Shown piece after piece: positions 9,901 through 17,222 of a DNA stretch of 64,000 bases. Source of the stretch: Planctomycetota bacterium (GTDB lineage Bacteria; Planctomycetota; JAJSAM01; JAJVHW01); the NCBI GenBank assembly GCA_021414065.1, contig JAIOPE010000146.1, positions 1-64,000 of the forward strand, given 5' to 3'. Both the position numbers and the translations under genes were made by a program. Below the pieces are notes generated by a model. The model made no database searches and was not told the origin of the DNA. It saw only the letters and a program-made list of their open reading frames with translations. Position 1 is the first letter of the stretch; every line of letters begins with the position of its first letter.

Positions 9901-10258
9901 GCAGCTTGAACCTGGAGACCGAGGTTCTCGCGCCGCTCGTGCGCAACGCATGGCCGAGCGCGACGGCGTCGCCGCCGGGCCGCGTGAGGCGGAAGGTCGG
10001 ATGGGCCCCGGATCCGGCGGCCGGCGCGAGTGAAGCGTTCAGCACCGAGCCCTTCGTCGCGAAGAACGTGTACTGGTGTACCTCCCCCGCCTTGGTGATC
10101 GCAGACGTCACCCGGTCACCGATGTCCACGTCCCGCGCCCCGTAGAACGGCGCGTCGTCGGCCGCAGACGCGGACTGCGCGGCTCCGGCGACGAGGGCTC
10201 CCAAGAGTGCGAACGCGACCCGGGCGGCGGTGCGTGTCTGGCTCGGCTGGTTCAGCAT
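6965..10258 (-). CDS. Secreted 13-heme c-type cytochrome
   Basis: The 1097-residue product starts with a signal peptide (about 1-32, cleavage after SASA). Beta-rich segments fill about residues 35-280, followed by thirteen CXXCH motifs, beginning with a c554-like block (CGRCHDEIFRGW) and including CSGCH, CEQCHGPG, CFDCHDPH, CETCHMPT and CSACH. There is no transmembrane helix. ATG 10258 was chosen over an upstream in-frame start because GGAGGAG lies at correct spacing and the signal peptide begins there. The CxxCHGPGxxH segment resembles sites in the c554/multiheme-reductase superfamily, so an enzymatic rather than purely electron-relay role is possible. It lies between the 4-heme cytochrome and the decaheme pair. 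Confidence 0.88.
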   Translation of the reverse strand: MLNQPSQTRTAARVAFALLGALVAGAAQSASAADDAPFYGARDVDIGDRVTSAITKAGEVHQYTFFATKGSVLNASLAPAAGSGAHPTFRLTRPGGDAVALGHALRTSGARTSVSRFKLPFSGYFTIEVASSSGTGGYVLQTSGGVATSAVGIVASAPEGANEFRFHGVGGATVSVSVMPRGRSRARPVIESILGPDGAAVYTAAATTAKGSTAKDVALPADGRYTVVWRNDGAVGDVQLKFAFKNPALPKSTHTLPASAGTSPFIVDKGSPALAALPGYVGSDPCGRCHDEIFRGWAASLHNLAARTWDRPGLTGKAFVNDVDKNGIDDFRDGLDLATVPAFATYGANAPKLSHVAGDILPYKITIGSVRYDVARVMGGNGQWKQRYLVAIGTELYPSPVQFNDSTGLYATYDPGDWYSGTPATTPKWSGGTMPPQSQGFNARCSGCHNTGEMLVSASGQFQVGHVDFNIGCEQCHGPGKEHVEGLGDKTKIRNPRAFIDGTPAGVAKANEVCGRCHTRGTAKDAYPGVAETAFQKAGFGWTAANGVAKFGDTHRNFFDITKTSTDYWGQSAKLFYTDPNPSVSEHDDFTWIASRSHRQQSLDLTQGNHGPVAGFSPTCFDCHDPHVRNSKYMIRATVQRGATGAKVAVKTGAADNSLCLSCHAGFAPYGSLTLADVAQIGSGTTPDSVKQAVNDHMKDIGMPVSSLALYDPAGTGVGRCETCHMPTMEKTAVNVTDKAGFTLGGDEHVHTFQTVNPRVSRALSTKDGGGNETLVGPTNSCNVCHPTGPSDIVGPIIAQWATDNADKDGTFHADRPRNFQNGIANPNRNGGLFCVQCHTTEGFVRVQVNGETIDQAKSDAILKKAYARYKGISCDACHGKKADGTFAAGTNPLRLPKAQLCGQCHNAQSVVFADFQQYGEQVRHPMKEMMAGTAGAEVPGAPAYTSSFHSAFTDGCVTCHFNKTMGGQTHQFGAQVQTCSACHGVSTFDRPSLSDWDGDGVLEGIQTEIAGLLNALQVTLTGTANVTFAGGSFEYNAATDHKMTGASDAQKRAAYNWYTVTYDASKGVHNAVRSIQLLQRSIRELNPAAIPAAVMR

Positions 10259-10363
10259 GCTGTCTCCTCCAGATCGGGCGTCCTGGCGCCCAGGGTCAGT
10301 GCCGCGAGTATCCCCGCCCTGCGATCGGAGGCGCAAATCGAGACCGCCTGCCGGAAGGAAAGC

Positions 10364-10377
10364 GTCAAGTACGTGAC
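10364..10377. promoter_or_regulatory. GTCA-N6-TGAC palindrome upstream of the 13-heme gene
   Basis: GTCAAGTACGTGAC is an imperfect palindrome about 105 bases upstream of the start at 10258. It resembles GTCACATTGTGAC at 19350-19362. Possible operator; no experimental support. Confidence 0.3.
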
Positions 10378-10507
10378 TTCAGTGGCAGGCGCGGCCGTTG
10401 GCGGGCGCGCCGGGACGCCCGTCGGTGCCGGAATCGGACGGGACGCGCATCCAGGCGACGACAGCATGCCGCCAGAGCGCGTCCCGCGTACGAACCCGGT
10501 CCCGTCG

Positions 10508-11161
10508 CTACTTCTTCGGGTGGTCGTGGGTCTTCGACTTGGCCTCTTCGTACTTGAACTCGGCCTTCGTCGGGTTGTCGGCGTTGTGGCACGTCTCGCA
10601 GACCTTCGCCTCGGGCTTCGTCATGCCCATCGGGGCGAGCGTCTCGAGGGTGAACTTGGCGTCCTTGTTCTTCTCGAGCTCCGCTGTCTTGTGCTTCACG
10701 TAGAGGCTGCCCGGGCCGTGGCAGGACTCGCAGCCGACGCCGCCGAGCGCCGCGGCGCGCTTGCCGGCCGCTTCGTCGGCCTTCGGATCGGCGGGGTAGC
10801 CGGTCTCCGTGCCGTAGCCGGTCGTATGGCACTTCAGGCACGTCGCGTCGGACGTGTAGTCCTTCGCGGGGTCGAGTTTCGCGGCGGTCTTCTTGTCGAA
10901 GAGCGCCTTGTCGTCGGCCTCGGCCGTCGGAGCGAGCGACTTCATCGCCTTCGCCATCGACGTCTTCTTCCAGCTCTTGTGCTCCTGGAAGTGGCACTTC
11001 TGGCAGGCCTTGTCGCCGACGTACGTCGGCTTGTCCCCGGCGGAGGACGCGGCGTCCTCTGCGGGAGTCCGCGCTGCGGCGAACGTGACGAGCAGGGCGG
11101 CGACCGCGGTCAGTGCGAATGCACCCGTGAACGTGCCTGCGAACTCTCGGATCTGCTTCAC
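10508..11161 (-). CDS. Tetraheme cytochrome of the c554 type
   Basis: The 217-residue secreted protein has a signal peptide (about 1-32) and four CXXCH motifs: CQKCH, CLKCH, CESCHGPGS and CETCH. Spacing and the GPGSxYxKHK segment match the cytochrome c554/c-prime family of small periplasmic electron carriers. The start is GTG at 11161, with AAGGAG seven bases upstream; that ribosome site is buried in a 17-bp hairpin (see 11168-11206). By size it is the natural soluble shuttle between the membrane cytochromes encoded upstream and the outer-membrane or secreted ones. Confidence 0.88.
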   Translation of the reverse strand: MKQIREFAGTFTGAFALTAVAALLVTFAAARTPAEDAASSAGDKPTYVGDKACQKCHFQEHKSWKKTSMAKAMKSLAPTAEADDKALFDKKTAAKLDPAKDYTSDATCLKCHTTGYGTETGYPADPKADEAAGKRAAALGGVGCESCHGPGSLYVKHKTAELEKNKDAKFTLETLAPMGMTKPEAKVCETCHNADNPTKAEFKYEEAKSKTHDHPKK

Positions 11162-11167
11162 TTGAGA

Positions 11168-11206
11168 ACTCCTTCCGTCCGGGCGAAGTGCCCGGACGGA
11201 AGGAGT
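11168..11206 (-). terminator. 17-bp hairpin that also contains the next gene's ribosome site
   Basis: ACTCCTTCCGTCCGGGC and its exact complement flank a 5-base loop between the 19-heme lipoprotein gene (stop 11243) and the tetraheme gene (start 11161). On the minus strand the 3' arm ends in GGAAGGAGT, the Shine-Dalgarno sequence of the GTG start. It could terminate or attenuate transcription, or hide the ribosome site; no T-tract follows. Confidence 0.65.
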
Positions 11207-11242
11207 GTTGCAACGCGAGTGCCGAGTCCGGTCAGAACAACG

Positions 11243-12838
11243 TCAGCGGTGGCACTCGTTGCAGTTCTGGTCGTTCACCGGGTGCTTCATCGTGTCGTGG
11301 CAGAGGAGGCACTCCCAGTCGGGGCGGTGCCCGGAGGGCTTCGCCGGCGCGAGGCGGTGCGAGGGCGTTGCGTCGTGGCACGCGGCGCAGGACTCGCCAG
11401 CCGACCCCGGCTCGATGTGACAGTTCAGGCAGTGCCGAGCGCGGGCGCCGCCCCACGACCCTGTGTGCGACCGCGGCGGGTTCGTGGTGTGGCACTCGAC
11501 GCAGGCGTCCTGCTGGTGGCAGGCGGCGCAGCGCTGGCGATCCATCGACGCCGCGAGTCCGTGGCCCGGGCCGGCGCGCCACACGGTCGAGTGGTCGCGG
11601 GGCTTCTCCTCGCGGTGGCACTCGATGCACGTGTTCTCGGTGTGACACATCGAGCACGTCTCGGATCGGCCCTCGGGGGCCCCGCGGCGGACGATCTGAC
11701 CGTGGCGAACGTCCCACAGCTTGTCGTGACTCGCGGGCTTCGTGGACGAGTGGCAATCGGAGCAGGACTTCTGCGTGTGGCACATCGCGCACGTCTCGCC
11801 GCTTCCGGTGAACTCGCCCGCCTTCACGATGCCGCCGTGCCGGGTCTGCCACGACGTGTCGTGATTCGCGGGACGCGTCTTCGCGTGGCAGGTGGTGCAC
11901 GTCTGCTGCGTGTGGCACATGGCGCAGGACTCACCGCTGCCGGTGAACTTCCCGGCCTTCACGACGGCGCCGTGGCGCCCCTGCCACGCCTTGTCGTGGT
12001 TGATGGCCGGGGTCTTCGCGTGGCAGTCGGCGCAGGTCTGCTCGGTGTGGCACATCGCGCAGTTGTCGGCCGTGCGGGCGGACTTCCCGGCCACGGTCTT
12101 CCCGGTGCGGACGAGCGGACCGTGCAGGCCCTTCCACTTCGGGTCGTGGGTGGACGGTGCGGTCTTCTGGCCGATCGTCTTGTGGCACTGCGCGCAGTCC
12201 TTCGGACCGTTCTGCTTCTCGTGGCACGAGACGCACCCGGCCATGGTCAGCGCGAGTTCGGGGCCGGTGCGAGTGCTCTCTTCGATGCCGGCGTGGCACT
12301 GGCCGCAGGCGACCTTCTTGTCGCCGTGGGGTTTGTGGCTGAAGTGGACGAACGCGGGCTGCTTCGTGAACTGGCTCCAGCGAGGGTTGCCGCTCGCCGG
12401 GTCGAGGAACGACTTCGCCGTCTTCTCAGGCGGCTTCTTCGCGTCGATCTCCTCGTGGCACTCGATGCACTGATCCATCGTGGGCATGCCCGCGTGTTCC
12501 TTCGTCTCCGCGCCCTCGTGGCAATCGGTGCACGTCGGCCCGCGGGCCACGTGCGCCTTGTGATCGAAGTCGGCCCAGGTGCGCGCGGGCTTCAGCATCA
12601 CGGCTGCGACCGCGGCCGGCGCCACGACGACGCCCAGCTTCTGCGGCGCAGGCTTCATCGCTGCGACGTCGAGGACCGCCGGCGCCTTCACGCCTGCCGG
12701 CGCTGCGGCGGCGGGCGCCTTTGCGGATGCTGTGTCGCCCGACGGGAACAGGCGGCTGCAGCCCGACGTCGATACCACGGCGGCCACGGCGGCGAGCGCC
12801 GCGAGACCGTTCAGCAGGACGATGTGGAGTTTGCGCAT
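11243..12838 (-). CDS. 19-heme c-type cytochrome lipoprotein
   Basis: The 531-residue protein has a lipoprotein signal peptide with lipobox STSGC (Cys27) and nineteen CXXCH motifs from about residue 103 to the last residues. Residues 260 onward are built of a 45-residue repeat, three clear and two degenerate units. Each begins CxMCHTxxxCxxCH and continues with HD..W..RHG...AG.FTGSGE; the extra histidines could be distal ligands. ATG 12838 lies four bases after the stop of the beta-barrel gene, so translation is probably coupled. A lipid-anchored multiheme protein next to a barrel gene fits either a periplasmic plug of the barrel or a surface terminus. This is analogous to MtrA/MtrC in role only. 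Confidence 0.9.
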   Translation of the reverse strand: MRKLHIVLLNGLAALAAVAAVVSTSGCSRLFPSGDTASAKAPAAAAPAGVKAPAVLDVAAMKPAPQKLGVVVAPAAVAAVMLKPARTWADFDHKAHVARGPTCTDCHEGAETKEHAGMPTMDQCIECHEEIDAKKPPEKTAKSFLDPASGNPRWSQFTKQPAFVHFSHKPHGDKKVACGQCHAGIEESTRTGPELALTMAGCVSCHEKQNGPKDCAQCHKTIGQKTAPSTHDPKWKGLHGPLVRTGKTVAGKSARTADNCAMCHTEQTCADCHAKTPAINHDKAWQGRHGAVVKAGKFTGSGESCAMCHTQQTCTTCHAKTRPANHDTSWQTRHGGIVKAGEFTGSGETCAMCHTQKSCSDCHSSTKPASHDKLWDVRHGQIVRRGAPEGRSETCSMCHTENTCIECHREEKPRDHSTVWRAGPGHGLAASMDRQRCAACHQQDACVECHTTNPPRSHTGSWGGARARHCLNCHIEPGSAGESCAACHDATPSHRLAPAKPSGHRPDWECLLCHDTMKHPVNDQNCNECHR

Positions 12839-12842
12839 GGGT

Positions 12843-14372
12843 TCAGAACTCGACCGCGAGGCCCAGTGAGAGCACATGGTCGGTCTCCTTCTCGTCACGT
12901 TCCCAGGAGTAGCGGATGTCCATCGTGAGGTCCTCGGAGAGCTGGGCGTTCACGCGCACGTACGCCGTCCGCAGGTGCGTCCGCTCGCCGCTCTGCAAGC
13001 GTCCTTCGTCGTACAGCGTGTAGTCCGTTCCGACCGAGAGACGCGCCGACCCGCCGAAGCGGTGCGTCAGGTCGCACGTCCACGTGCGGATCGTATCGGA
13101 GTCGTTGCCCTTCCAGACTTCCCCGCCGACGGAGAGCGTCGAGCCCTTCCACGGCAGGTCGTCCACCGACGGCATCAGCCAGAACCGCGTGGTCTCGCGG
13201 TTGTAGGTGCCTTCGTCGTTCGCGTTCACGAGTCGCTTCGCAGCGGCCCCGGCTTCGACCGACCAGTTCCCGCCCATCGCCTCGCCGAGTCCCTTCACGG
13301 CCCGGATGTCGGCCTGGTGGTAGCGGTAGAGGGTCTTCAGGATCGTCGTGTAGGGGTCGAACTCCGTCGCGAGGTGCTTCTGGTCGTCGAGAAGACGCTT
13401 GTAGCCGACCTGGACGAGCAGGTCCTGGTCGGGGAAGTTCCCGGTGGCGCGGACGAGCGCGTCGCGCGGCCCGTCGAGCCAGGTGAAGCGGCCGTGCAGG
13501 TCCACGTTCGGCGTGAGCGCGTGCCAGACGGACGCCGCCGCCAAGTCGTTGCGCTCGTTCGTGTAGCCCGCGAGGTCGTCCTCGACGTGAGCGTAGTCCA
13601 GAGCAGCGCGACCGCCCTTCCACGGGGCGGCCGTGGCGCGGAGACCGCCGAGCCAGTCGCCGGACGACTGCGCCTCGTAGAAGTGAACGGGCTTGCCCGC
13701 GTAGCCGAGGAGTCGGAGGTTCGTGCCGCGGTCGAGCTGGGACGACGTCGCGGAGACGCCGTCGAACTGGAACGTTTCGGCCGCGTACACGTACTGGCGG
13801 CCGATCTTCGCCGCCTCCACCGGGCCGCACCCGCGGCGCCACGTGACGTACCCGGTGTAGACCTGTGTCGTGAACTCGTTGCCGTACGTGTCGGCGAGCG
13901 ACGACCAGCGCGAGCCCGTGCGACCGTCGGGGCGCGAACCGATGTCCCACGCGCTGCGCGCGCTGAACGTCGCGGAGAGCGGGTCCTTCTGTTCGTCGCC
14001 GACGCGCAGATCGAGGTGCGTGTAGAGGTCGAAGTCGTCCGATTCGCGCGCGGGCACGCCGTTCCCGGGAAGGAACCGCGCCTCCCACCGGAACGAGACG
14101 CGGCCGTGCACCGGCGCGCCGACGAGTCCTTCGACCGCGTTGCGCAGGGCGCTCCGCTCGACGCCGGGAGCCTCGGAACGAGGCGTCGGCTCGGACTCCC
14201 ACGTCGCGGCCTTCAGCACGTCCTGCGGGGACCAGGTCGGCGTGCCCCCCGTCAACGGTTGCTCGTCGCCGGCCCGGGCCGGAGCCCCGGCGGCGACCAT
14301 CCCGGCAAGGACCGCGAGCGCGAGCCCGGTTCGTCCTGCGCGGCTGACTCCATCACGACGACGACGGGTCAT
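12843..14372 (-). CDS. Outer-membrane beta-barrel of a porin-cytochrome type conduit
   Basis: The 509-residue product has a signal peptide (about 1-34, ending ARA) and no heme motif. The remainder is made of alternating amphipathic strands rich in Trp, Tyr, Arg and Gly, ending in phenylalanine (LGLAVEF), as is usual for BAM-assembled barrels. ATG 14372 follows GGAGGAGG. Located between a cytochrome-b fusion gene (24 bases upstream) and the heme lipoprotein gene (4 bases downstream), it is the obvious candidate for the sheath that carries hemes across the outer membrane, as MtrB/PioB do. Assignment to that family rests on context and overall form; I do not see the MtrB N-terminal CXXC motif. 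Confidence 0.75.
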   Translation of the reverse strand: MTRRRRDGVSRAGRTGLALAVLAGMVAAGAPARAGDEQPLTGGTPTWSPQDVLKAATWESEPTPRSEAPGVERSALRNAVEGLVGAPVHGRVSFRWEARFLPGNGVPARESDDFDLYTHLDLRVGDEQKDPLSATFSARSAWDIGSRPDGRTGSRWSSLADTYGNEFTTQVYTGYVTWRRGCGPVEAAKIGRQYVYAAETFQFDGVSATSSQLDRGTNLRLLGYAGKPVHFYEAQSSGDWLGGLRATAAPWKGGRAALDYAHVEDDLAGYTNERNDLAAASVWHALTPNVDLHGRFTWLDGPRDALVRATGNFPDQDLLVQVGYKRLLDDQKHLATEFDPYTTILKTLYRYHQADIRAVKGLGEAMGGNWSVEAGAAAKRLVNANDEGTYNRETTRFWLMPSVDDLPWKGSTLSVGGEVWKGNDSDTIRTWTCDLTHRFGGSARLSVGTDYTLYDEGRLQSGERTHLRTAYVRVNAQLSEDLTMDIRYSWERDEKETDHVLSLGLAVEF

Positions 14373-14395
14373 TCCTGCCTCCTCCGCGGCGCGCC

Positions 14396-17221
14396 TCACG
14401 GCCGCCCCGACAGCAGTGCGTACGCGATCCCCACGACGAGCGCCAGCCCGACGGCCAGCGCGACGGCTCCGAGCACCTTGACGCCGCGCACCATGTGCGC
14501 CGGCGGCGAAGCAACCAAGTGAGCGTCGAGCGTTCCCGCAGCCTTCATCGCCTCAAGCTCCCGCGGACGCTCGAACTCCAGTTCGTCGATCGCAATGCTC
14601 CCTGTGAAGATCGAGACGTCCATGGGGAAGCGATCCGGCCGGAACTGCGTGTTGAAGAAGTGCGTCGTGAAGATGAACGCGACCGCGAGCAGGGCCTCGT
14701 CGCCGTGGACGATCGACGCCACGTTGAGCGCCCAGCCCGGCAGAATGCGCGTCGATGCCTGCGGGAACCAGAGCATCAGCCCCGACGACCCGATGATCAC
14801 GATGCCCCAGAACACGGCGAAGTAGTCGAACTTCTCCCAGTACGTGAACCGGCCGTAGCGAGGCCGCGGACCGCGCCCGAGGAACCACTTCATCGTCTCG
14901 ACGAACTCCACGCCGTCGCGCGCGCTGAACATCATCGAGTCCGGTCCGAAGCAGAGTTGCTTCCACGACCAGCCCCACTCCTTCCGCATCTTCGTGAGAT
15001 CCCAGATGTGGAACGCGAAGAGGCCCAGCAGGAAGACCGCCGCCACGCGGTGCAGCACGCCCATGTGGCCGAACCCGCCGAAGAACGACGAGACCGCCTG
15101 AGCCCAGCCGGCCCAGCCGAACTTCAGCGCCATTCCTGTGAGTGCGAGCGTGAGGAAGCTCACGACCATCACGATGTGCATCGTGCTCTGCGTCGGCGAG
15201 AACCGACGGTAGACCTTCGTGTGCGGGTCCTTCAGCGTCGCGAGCATCTTCGCGCGGTGCGGGCCCCACTCGCTGCGAGTGGACCAGAGACGCAGGAGCC
15301 AGAGCACCGTGTGAACGGCCGCGATGGCCATCGTGCCGAGAAGCAGGCCGGTCATCGCGCGGTACGTCCAGTAGAGCCACGGTTCGTCGGAGTCGTTGTG
15401 GTCGCCGTGCGGCATGTACTTCGCGAATCCGGCGTGCGCCCCCTGGTGACACTGGCCGCACGTGGCAACCAGGTTGGCGGGGTTCGTTCGCGACGCAGCG
15501 TCCGACGACAGGAGCACGTCGTGCGTGCCGTGGCAGTTGAAGCACTTCGCCGCGACTGCGCCGCCGAGTTGCGTCATCTTGCCGTGGAACGTCTCGAAGT
15601 ACGTCTCCGACTGCTTTTCGTGGCATTCAGCGCACTGGCCGATCACGCGCATGCGGAAGTCGGCACCACCGGTGCGGCTGATCTTGTGCGCCGTGTGGCA
15701 GCTCTCGCAGGTCGGGAGCGTGCGACCGGGCTCCAGCTTCACGTTGCCGGGCCAGTGGACGCTCTTGCGCAGCTTCTCCTCGACGCCCGCGTGACAGGCT
15801 CCGCAGGTGGCGGCGAGCTTCGCCGGGTTCACGGACGACGTCGGGTCCGTCGGCGGCAACTCGCGGTGCGACGAGTGACAGCTCACGCACGTTGCGCTGA
15901 CGATCAGTCCCGCCTTCGTGAGCCCCTCGCCGTGCACGCTGTCGGCGTACGAACCGACGATGTCGGCGACATCTCCCTTGATGCGGATGGCCGCCTTCTC
16001 ACCTTCGCGGTGGCACTTGCCGCAGAGCGTCGGCACGTTGCGGGCATACGTCGGCGACGTCGGCTCCTTCTTGCTCTGCGTGGTGTGCTTCGCGTGGCAG
16101 TCGAGGCAGACGGGGGCGTCCTTGTCGTTCTTCGCGTGAAGCTGACCGTGCATGCTCTCGCTGTACGCCTTCGACTGGTCGGCGTGGCAGGCGGCGCAGT
16201 CCACCGGCTTCCCCGGCAGCGTCTCGCAGGCGCGGTTCCTCGACGGATCCACCTTTGAGTGGCACTGCGCGCAGCCGGTCTTCCCGTGCGTGGACTTCGA
16301 GTAGGCCTCGATGTCCACGTAGAGCGAGACCGACTTCCCGTCCTTCGTCATCACGAGGTCGGTCTTCTCGTGGCAGCCGGACTTCATGCAGTCCTTGTTC
16401 GCCGCGAGCGTGGGGTACTCCGGGCGTCGGGTCTTGTGCGGCTGGTGGCAGTCCACGCACACCGGGATCTTGTTCGGCTCGGCCTCCCACAGCTTGCCGT
16501 CGATCACCTTGCGGTGGACGCGCTCGATCTGCGCGTGGCACTTGAGGCAGGTCTTGACCAGGTTCGCCGGGTTGATGCTCGACTTCGGGTCGGTGTGCGG
16601 GCGGATCTCGTGGGATGTGTGGCAGGTCGTGCAGACCGCAGTGACGATCAGCCCCTTCTGGAACAGGCCTTCTCCGTGCATTCCGCCCGAGTAGTTCTCG
16701 AGGATCTTGTCCTGCGGAATGTCGTGCGTGCGGGAAACCGGTGATCCCTCGTGGTGGCACTGGCCGCAGAGGATCGGGATGTTCGTGATGTACGTCGCCG
16801 CGGTCGGGTCGGTGTGCCGCTTCACGTCGTGACCCGTGTGGCAGTCGTAGCAGTGCGGCGCCATCGGGTCGCCGGCGGCGAGTTTCACACCGTGGCGACT
16901 GGCTGCGTGCTGCTCCGCCTGCGGGTCGTGGCACTCGCCGCAGTTCACGGGCTCGAGCTTCGCCTTGTGCGGGAACTCGGAGCCGTCGAGGTCCTGGTGG
17001 CAGTGAATGCACTGGACCTTGCCGCCGTGGACCGACGCGCCGAGCGACTTCATATCCACGAGCGGCGGCTTGCGCCCGCCTTCGATCGCGGGCTTCGCCT
17101 CGGGGTTGCCGTGGCAGCGGAGGCACTCGGCGTCCTCCTGCGCGAACGCGGGAGAGACGGCGGCCGCGACAAGCAACGCCGCGGCCGCGAGAACAGACGA
17201 CAGAACCCGTTGCACTCTCAC
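14396..17221 (-). CDS. Multiheme c / cytochrome b fusion, inner-membrane quinol oxidase (CbcL-like)
   Basis: The 941-residue protein has a signal peptide (about 1-27) and a periplasmic part with eighteen CXXCH motifs plus one CX4CH (CMKSGCH). From about residue 615 it has a membrane domain with five or six helices carrying several helix-embedded histidines, ending in a final helix (about 912-936). This is the HydC/FdnI-type diheme cytochrome b fold. N-terminal multiheme c joined to this b domain is the arrangement of Geobacter CbcL, which takes electrons from menaquinol. The start is GTG at 17221, one base after the TGA of the upstream gene and with GGAGG eight bases before it. It probably delivers electrons to periplasmic cytochromes encoded downstream. 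Confidence 0.88.
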   Translation of the reverse strand: MRVQRVLSSVLAAAALLVAAAVSPAFAQEDAECLRCHGNPEAKPAIEGGRKPPLVDMKSLGASVHGGKVQCIHCHQDLDGSEFPHKAKLEPVNCGECHDPQAEQHAASRHGVKLAAGDPMAPHCYDCHTGHDVKRHTDPTAATYITNIPILCGQCHHEGSPVSRTHDIPQDKILENYSGGMHGEGLFQKGLIVTAVCTTCHTSHEIRPHTDPKSSINPANLVKTCLKCHAQIERVHRKVIDGKLWEAEPNKIPVCVDCHQPHKTRRPEYPTLAANKDCMKSGCHEKTDLVMTKDGKSVSLYVDIEAYSKSTHGKTGCAQCHSKVDPSRNRACETLPGKPVDCAACHADQSKAYSESMHGQLHAKNDKDAPVCLDCHAKHTTQSKKEPTSPTYARNVPTLCGKCHREGEKAAIRIKGDVADIVGSYADSVHGEGLTKAGLIVSATCVSCHSSHRELPPTDPTSSVNPAKLAATCGACHAGVEEKLRKSVHWPGNVKLEPGRTLPTCESCHTAHKISRTGGADFRMRVIGQCAECHEKQSETYFETFHGKMTQLGGAVAAKCFNCHGTHDVLLSSDAASRTNPANLVATCGQCHQGAHAGFAKYMPHGDHNDSDEPWLYWTYRAMTGLLLGTMAIAAVHTVLWLLRLWSTRSEWGPHRAKMLATLKDPHTKVYRRFSPTQSTMHIVMVVSFLTLALTGMALKFGWAGWAQAVSSFFGGFGHMGVLHRVAAVFLLGLFAFHIWDLTKMRKEWGWSWKQLCFGPDSMMFSARDGVEFVETMKWFLGRGPRPRYGRFTYWEKFDYFAVFWGIVIIGSSGLMLWFPQASTRILPGWALNVASIVHGDEALLAVAFIFTTHFFNTQFRPDRFPMDVSIFTGSIAIDELEFERPRELEAMKAAGTLDAHLVASPPAHMVRGVKVLGAVALAVGLALVVGIAYALLSGRP

Positions 17222-17222
17222 G

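Noticed and set aside
11259-12060. A CRISPR-like array in the regularly repeated region of the 19-heme gene
   Set aside because: The regularity comes from a 45-residue protein repeat (135 bases) with codon-level variation, not from short identical repeats with unique spacers; no cas genes are present.
10076-12928. A 950-residue plus-strand frame over the heme cytochrome genes
   Set aside because: The minus strand has 23 CXXCH motifs and two signal peptides in the same stretch.
12843-14372. Naming the barrel MtrB and the heme lipoprotein MtrA or MtrC
   Set aside because: Heme numbers and motifs differ from Mtr proteins, and no specific MtrB signature is visible, so only the role is proposed.
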